Made by a program: the position numbers and the translations under genes
Assembly: GCF_041381155.1 (NCBI RefSeq)
Contig: NC_091143.1
Location: 32,427,331 to 32,491,330 of the forward strand
Origin: Argopecten irradians
Taxonomy: Eukaryota > Mollusca > Bivalvia > Pectinida > Pectinidae
Direction: 5' to 3'
DNA: 64,000 nucleotides
Shown here: one piece after another, positions 24,601-33,600 of the stretch
Layout: each line of letters opens with the position of its first letter
Numbering within the stretch: the first letter of the stretch is position 1
Notes under the pieces: model-generated
Databases searched by the model: none
Told to the model about the DNA's origin: nothing
The model's input: the letters and a program-made list of their open reading frames with translations, nothing else

Positions 24601-27600
24601 GTGCCTGAAACAGAACAGGGAAATGACAAACTGTAGTAAATCATTGTTAGTATGGTTTTGTATAGATGACAGTATTTTACATGCTCTTTGCTTGTTTGTT
24701 TCATAAAAAAACTTAAGATGACAGGGAAATCAAATAGTATTCATATCCTAAGAAAAACCGTGCTAGGTGAGAAAATATGACATTTGAGATAATTTTTGGC
24801 GTCCTTCACTTTATGGAAAACAAGCGCAGAATTTTATTCTGGTCAAATGGCATATATGATAACCTTAAAGCACTGGGATAACATCAATTCAACATATTTT
24901 GTCAACGAATGAAGACTTTTTGAAAACAAAGGAAAAATATGCATTTCCACCCTACTCACATGTGAACTCAAAAGCACTATCAACATTAAAACATGATAAA
25001 ACAAGTGTTTATTAATTACATTATACAAGTTGAACTCAAAGCACTACCCACATTAAAACATGATAAAACAAGTGTTTATTAATTACATTATACAAGTTCT
25101 AAAGCAAACGGTAGTTGAGAAAAGTAAAACCATTCGATCATACTCAATGATAGTTTGCACAGTTTTACGGTCGTTTCAAGCAGAAAATATTGACGTAGTA
25201 CACATATATACCTTGGCCTCCCATTCCATACCAATGATGACGATCCCCACCAATAATAATGACGTGGCACAACCGATAATTCTGACGTCATGCATTCGGT
25301 CTCCAGTTATGGTTGTATCAAATTCCTGTTACAATTGATATTAATAGAAATATATAAATGTAAGTTGTATATTGACACTGTGTAACCACGTAGCATTTGG
25401 TTTATCTGAAACATGAGGGTTTTTATCCTATGAAAAGATACGGAGACACTATAACAGTTATATGGGGCATGAAAATAGTTCTTAGCTGAATAATCAAAAC
25501 CAAGACCATATACATTGATGACATCCGTATTCAACATAATCCTTATAATTCAATTTATTAAAGATGATCTCTTCAAAATTTAAAATTCTCAATTTTCTAT
25601 GAAATCATAACGCCATTGTATCAATAAATCAGAAACAACGTTACAAATTATTCATTAGTTGTTCTATTCATTGTTATTCCATTGTTGATTTGTTTGCTTA
25701 ATTAACTTTCAAACTTGTCCAGGTGTGTAAATTTTCTTGCTGTGAATCTATAATGAATTTTTTACATGTTAAAAAATATATAAGTCATAAATATGTTTGT
25801 GAGCGAATATGTTCAGGGAAATATAAATGCAGCGAAATAAGCCAAAATTTCCAACCCGCGACTAATTCTACCTTTACAGTACAGTTTATACCACCAGAGA
25901 CCTGATCAGACTTACCATCATAAGGGACTGCACTGTCTCGGCGAATCCCACGATATACATGGCTGCTGCGATGGCGTTGGCGAGAGAGAAAACTACCCCG
26001 ATAGATCCGCCGAACTCTGGACCCAAACTGCGGGATATCATATAGTATGCTCCACCTGTCACATTGTCAAATACAACAGCATTAAAAACGGGTATTTCTT
26101 GAATATTCATTTACATAAGATATGCTCATTTATATAAGATATACCTTCAATATCCATGTATGTAGCATATTGTCTCGCGATCATTGTTTCCATATTTAGA
26201 AACACAGAGTTAATATTGCTTTGCGAACTTCATTGCCTAAACGCTGCATTCTACAGGGTGGCATTCTTTGACCAATTCTTTTCTTGTAATTGATATACAC
26301 ATTAGAGATTGCTTTTGCCATTTTGACATTCAGGCGATATAATACCATATGGACCTGAACAAATATCCATAATTGATATATTTCTTAAAGATGCTCCACC
26401 GCCGACAGAGCATAAATGATATTCATAATTCGAACAATAATTGGTGTTTAATCGTGTATATACATTGTATATGCCTAATTAACAACAAAAAAAACAACAC
26501 ATAAAATAATTTCTTTCGCCTTTTGTGCATGTGCAATCATTACTTCATTCCATATATGATATAGTGCCACGGATTTTTTCGGGATGCAATCAAATATTAC
26601 GTTTTATACAGAAATATGCTTTATTTGCATATAAAGATATGGATATGATTTATAAAGGTTTGTGTGCATGTTGTTAAACGTCTCAATAACACGGTCATTT
26701 CTATACAGATGCAGTTTTATAGCTAAAATTGTATCTTTATGTCTATGTGATAGCAAATACACTATACATAGATAATGCATAGTTATATCTTACAATAAGT
26801 AACTGTCTATTGTTTGTCAACAACAGACCAACAACTACATTAATGACGAAAGTTAAAAGAAAAAAAAGTCAATCAAGTTAAATGAAACAAATGTTCCAGT
26901 ATGGTGGCTAAAAGGTAAGTCTAGTGCACGTCAAAAGATCAAGTATGTCACCTCGGCTTTAACCGCAGGTGGCGAGTAATTAACCTTAGTTGTTCCCGTG
27001 GGAAATGGTCGAGGTACAAACAACAAAGGTTAAAAGTTATAAAAAAGAGAAATGCGTTCTAGGTCAATTTTGATTCGGTTCGAACTATTTAAAATTAATG
27101 TGTCAGGTATTCTGCCTTCTGATTTTTTCAACTAACAAATAGTTTGTTTTATATTTATGTATCCTTTTGTGGATGTTGTTTTGTTTTCCATTACGAATAC
27201 CAAGCATGAATGTCCTGATCCTAATTTAAGTTTTAATATGTCTTCCAGCAGTGATAATCAAATTGTAAAAACATCACGGTCCCGGATATCCAAACATATG
27301 AATATATAATTAAGCAAAATGCCATGCTAAAATTATTTTTTCTAGATACGAATGTACTTGTACATGATATATTGTATATGTTTTAATGTTAATATTAACC
27401 GAGATAAAATGATTTTTTCTTTATTATCAATTGCTATGGTTTCGTATTGATATTATCTCCCTTGACGTTTTGGTATTCATATTACCTCCCTTGACTTGTT
27501 GCTATTGATATTACCTCCCTTGACGTGTTGCTATTGATATTACCTCCCTTGACGTTATGGTATTGATATTACCTCCCTTGACGTTATGGTATTGATATTA

Positions 27601-30600
27601 CCTCCCTTGACGTTTTGCTATTGATATTACCTCCCTTGACTTTCCGCTATTGATGTTACCTCCCTTGACTTTTTGCTATTGATGTTACCTCCAATTGACG
27701 TTTAGCTATTGATATTACCTCCCTTGACCTCGCCGTTGGTACAGATTGGCCGACATAGACGTCGTGGTGATAATGGTGACGAAGGCGGACAGCAGGACCA
27801 CGACGGACGCCAGACCTATCCCGGCTTGTCCTGTCAACCAAGTTAGCCGCAGGAACAACATCACTCCGAAGATATTGAGAAGACATCGTACCTTAACACA
27901 GGGTACATATATATAAGCGGAGGTTGTACACAAAAAATGAGCAGGGCAAGTGCAGGATGTACACAAAGCAGTGAACATGACAAGGGTAGGATGTACACAA
28001 AGCAATGAACATGACAAGGGCTAGGATGATACACAAAGCAATGAACATGACAAGGGTAGGATGTACACAAAGCAATGAACAGGACTATTGAATTACACAA
28101 GCAATGAGCAGTGCTAGGAGGATGTACACATTGCAATGAGCTGGCAAGGTTAACAAAGCAAGAGCAGGCAAGGCAGGATGTACACAAAGCAATGAGCAGG
28201 GCAAGGGTTAGGATGTACACAAAGCAATGAGCAGGGACAAGGCAGGATGTACACAAAACAATGAGCAGGGCAAGGGTAGGATGTACACAAAACAATGAGC
28301 AGTGCAAGGCAGGATGTACACAAAACAATGAGCAGGGCAAGGGTAGGATGTACACAAAGCAATGAGCAGGGCAAGGGCAGAATGTCACAAAGCAATGAAC
28401 AGGGCAAGGGCAGGATGTACACAAAGCAATGAACAGGACACGGACATGATGTACACAAAGCAATGAACAGGGCAAGGACAGAATGTACACAAAGCAATGA
28501 ACAGGACACGGACAGAATGTACACAAAACAATGAGCAGGGCATAAGGGCAGGATGTACACAAAGCAATGAGCAGGGCAAGGGTAGGATGTACACAAAGCA
28601 ATGAGCAGGGCAAGGGCAGAATGTACACAAAACAATGAGCAGGGCAAGGGTAGGATGTACACAAAGCAATGAACAGGGCAAGGGCAGAATGTACACAAAG
28701 CAATGAGCAGGGCAAGGGTAGGATGTACACAAAGCAATGAGCAGGGCAAGGGCAGAATGTACACAAAGCAATGAGCAGGGCAAGGGCAGAATGTACACAA
28801 AGCAATGAACAGGGCAAGGGCAGGATGTACACAAAGCAATGAACAGAGCAAGGACAGGATGTACACAAAGCAATGAACAGGGCAAGGACAGGATGTACAC
28901 AAAGCAATGAACAGGACACGGACAGGATGTACACAAAGCAATGAACAGGGCAAAGAGAGGATGTACACAACAGGAAGGCAATGAACAGAGCAAGGAGAGG
29001 ATGTACACAAAGCAATGAACAGAGCAAGGACAGGATGTACACAAAGCAATGAACAGGACACGGACAGAATGTACACAAAGCAATGCACAGGACACGGACA
29101 GGATGTACACAAAGCAATGAACAGGGCAAGGACAGGATGTACACAAAGCAATGAACAGAGCAAGGACAGGATGTACACAAAGCAATGAACAGGGCAAGGA
29201 CAGGATGTACACAAAGCAATGAACAGGGCAGGGCAAGGACAGGATGTACACAAAGCGATGAACAGGACATGGACAGGATGTACACAAAGCAATGAACAGG
29301 GCAAAGAGAGGATGTACACCAAACAATTAACAGGGCAAGGTGAGAATGCATTAACTTTATGGAATACTTCTAGAATCCATGCGTGATAATGACAAAACCA
29401 ATTACTGTGTGACACAAACTAAACATCAAAATGCAATAAAACATTGAAACATGACTTGATGATTTCTCGACATTATTCAGTTAGCAGGCGCATGTATAAA
29501 CTAGCAAGTAATGATTTAAATTACTACGCATCTTTATTGTCTAAGTGTGGATAATTCGGCACAAACGTCTGTTGAATGCTATTATCTGTATCTATCCCAT
29601 CCCCCTATAACAAACTCGTGTAACAATTACAGCATTATATAATATAGTAATTCCTTGTCTATTAAATTTCATCTTGGAGTCTTTGGATATAACATTACAG
29701 TAATCCTAATGAGATGATAGAAGTTCGTGTAAAGTCTTTGTTTAATGCTTACCAATACTCCCTGTATCCAGCCAAATTTCAGGGCCTCTGACGTCACAGG
29801 CGGTTTGGGTGAGGGTTTGGGTCCGTCCTCAACATCCCTGAGTTCGTCGGCGAATAGTCCTTCTCTGACTGACGGCGTGGTAGGACTTCTCGGCAGGGAC
29901 GGCTGCAGATATACAATCAAATTTATGAATAATGATGGAGTAAGTGATGACAGTATATATAAAATGCTCTAGAAATCATTCAATACCATTTACTTAGGCA
30001 TTTATCTGACGTTTTTTGGGGATTTATTGTGCTATAATTCTCCCATGATTGCAGACAAATGGAATAACGCGCGTTAGCGGGTTATGATTAATTTGTCAGC
30101 AATCCCGAAAGAATTGTTGGACTATAAATCCCACAATAAGGCAGTTTAATGCTATTAATTCCGTTTTCTGTTATTTTTTAATCTAACCTGTAATGTACAA
30201 GGTTACTACCAACTGTATTACCAACTCCCCGCTGCCCCCATCAGTAGAGCCTCTTCTTGTGACGTCATACATTAAAGTACCCCTGACGTTCTTCGCGGTG
30301 AAAAAAACATAAGTCCATGGAAATAAACATTAAAGAATTATTACATTTAATCATTTTTATCAATTTGTTCCATCTGATGTTGCATCTTAAGGATATTCGA
30401 CATTTTGAAATTATAACTACAAATATTGTTGCGAACAACATATAACAATATTGGGGACAGTACGCCAGTCCAGTACGCACAAAAAGAAATAGTCATTACG
30501 TCATGACGTCGTTCAAAACGACGTCACGAAACATGTTTTACGTATCACATATCACTACATCAACGGTATTGATAGGAAAATTATGATCTCATAAATTCCC

Positions 30601-33600
30601 TTTTTGTTTGGTGAGGTTAAATAGTGTCAGTTCCGAGCAAACGGAAATATAAACATGTAGAATATATTTTCCCAATATTGTTTATTTGATCTGAAAGTAA
30701 AACTGAGATTCTTTACATTCGAATACTTTATAAGCGTAGCAATATCAATTTAAAAAAACTCAACATTGTATATCTAAACAAAACATAACTGAATGAAAAT
30801 GAATTTATTGATGGTGTCATTCATAAACACCTTTGTATACCAATGACCCGGCCTCGAGCCGCCATTGCACTGATACACATTATATTTTTTATATGTTTTG
30901 GCATCAACTTCTGTTAAACCACGAGATGATACATGACCCCGGGGGCTCCGTAGGTGTTTGTGACTATTTATAACTCTAATTCAGCATTGTTTAGTCGCCC
31001 TAGTCTACTGAATACATATTTATGTCATAAACCTGTCAGGTATGTAGCGGGATTCTTCTTCCCAAGCTCGACATTTCACACCGACAACACTTATTACAGA
31101 AACTGGATACGATGCATTAATGTGAATTATTAACTGAATAAATATAATTAAATTCATGTAATTCTGTTCTAAATGTTTTATATATATTTTATTTCGTGTT
31201 ACATTTAACGCAACTCGGAGAAACATCATAATTGTATCACTTAGTTTCAGTTAGAATGTACATGTATATAAAGATATGTGCTAGGATCACAGTTAGTGTA
31301 TGCTTTGAGCATAAAATAAAATAACAAAAATGAACTATAAGAGTACATATTAAATGTATTTCATTATGTTTCTGCCATGTCTTAGTTATTTATTTATACA
31401 TTCCTTACGAGGAATGTTGAATAACATCCGCAATGTCACAAAATATTTTTTTCACTGTTGTCATTTTGGCTTCTGATGCAGTGTGTTTAGGTGATATAAA
31501 CAGCATTAGTCATTTAGATTCCAAGTGGAGTCGATAAAAATTATACAAACGGAGCCATGGGCTCCTGTCAAAATGTAATTCATCGAAAGGAAATGAGCAA
31601 AAGTTCTCTATGTAAAGGATTTAAACATAGCGAGTGTCACAAGGTTTGTACATTATGTACATTTATATGTCTATAGCGAATGGATAAGCGACGTCAGCAT
31701 TATCCAGCAAGGGTTCATTTACACACGATCCAGAAATATTTAAATAATTAACTTATTGCCGGTATTGTACTATACATATCTAGACAATCTGGATAATTCC
31801 ATTGTGTCCAATGTTCATGTCCAGACGTTCAAAATGATCAATTTTAATTATGAAATATATAGCTTCAAAACATCACCGGATTTAATTTTGTACCCTTATA
31901 TCACCTGAAAATATTCCAGCAGTTTTTAGGATAGGTCTTACCATATGTAAACAATAACTGACTCTCAGGTGCCTGTGGTTTTAACACTTACTATAGCGAG
32001 AGGGATATGCATAACACGCCAAATTAATGTTCAGTCTGTACAGAGGTTGCGACTTGCCTGTATAAATTATCATATTGCATTTAATTAATGATGCAAATAA
32101 TGAAAAATATAATATTTTTTCGATTCTTAGTATTTGACGCAATCATAATTTTCTTACGTAACCTAGAACGCAGATTTTCTGTAAACATATTATTGTGTTT
32201 AACATGTCAAATAATCCTCACACCTTTCAAAGATATAACGTTTTACCTACATGTATCCTTAAACATCTATTTAAGTCGAAAGTTAATTGTCTGATGACAA
32301 TATGGCAACTAAACTGTTACTTGCCTAATTGAAGATGCTCCACCGCCGACAGACCATAAATGATACTCCTCATTTGAACATTAATTGATGTTTAATCGTG
32401 TATATATATGTCTGATTAACACAAAAATAATATAAAGTATTTTAGTTTGCTTTTGGTGCATGCGTAGTCAGAACTTCATTCTATATAGGACACAGTGGCA
32501 CGGATTTTTTTCGTGATGCAATTAAATATTTCCAATATCTTAAACTAAAATTAGAAGCTCAAACTTTCTAATGGTTGACTTTGGTGGTAATGGTGTAAAG
32601 TAAGTAGCTTTTGTAACTAGAAAGAAAAATACCAAATCGTCTGATCCTTTTTTTGATAGTGAAAAATATATCATTTGTCAGCGGTGAAGCATCTTTAAGT
32701 GGGCCGTGCTGTTAAACTTGTGTTTTCGAGATAAAGAGACGCTGACTTTGGTTTATTTATATATGTTCATATTATACCCGAACTGTTTAGCCTTCTCAAA
32801 TCAGAAATCGTGATGTCAAAACAGGACAAGGAATTTATATAAGCTTTAAGCTTGTTTTCCGATCCCGAAATGTCTTTATTTACTGTATTATATGTATCAT
32901 TATATGAATAAAATACTGTTTAAACTAAAAAGGACAACTTGCACTTCAGAATAAAATAAGTCAAATAAAGACAATATGCAATGATCCTTTCAAATTTCAA
33001 ATTTTCAGAACATATATCTGCAAGTGTCATAGTATTAAAGAATACCTGGTGATTCCATTTTCTTCAACTCTTATAAGGGTACACATACAATGTCCAAATG
33101 AAGGTAAAGTTACATTGTAAACGAGGACGAAAACGTAATCAAACAAACAATCAAAATGCACGGCGTCATGATTCAAATTGTAAATAAAAATCAGCAGACT
33201 CATTGTGAAATGTGTGATTTTATGTGTATCAATGGCATGCAAATTAAAGCTACGCGTACCAGTAATAATGAAAGATGATGATTAATAGTAATTCGCTGAA
33301 TATAGAAAACAAAAAAGTTAAAGCGGACGTCCTCTAATCTGAAACCACAGGGAAACACACTTTTTGTCAATTTAAGTGATGCATGTTAATTGATCACTGC
33401 TAACGTACGATTTATATTGTCATTTAGAATATTAAAAACCGTTTCGAAAAGGTAGTGGTATTTGTAGACTTAAGAGAGCAACAATGATGCACGGGGGAAC
33501 ATTTTGTACAGTACATAATATGTATACTTTCGTGTACCATTCATTTTTTATCAATCTTCGACTATTTTTTATTTTTCATAGAAATACGACAATAACTGTG

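Noticed and set aside
27861-29415. Very long Cys-rich open frames (up to 496 codons) on the minus strand
   Set aside because: They are readings of the 34-bp tandem array; the period is not a multiple of three and the same peptide appears in all three frames.
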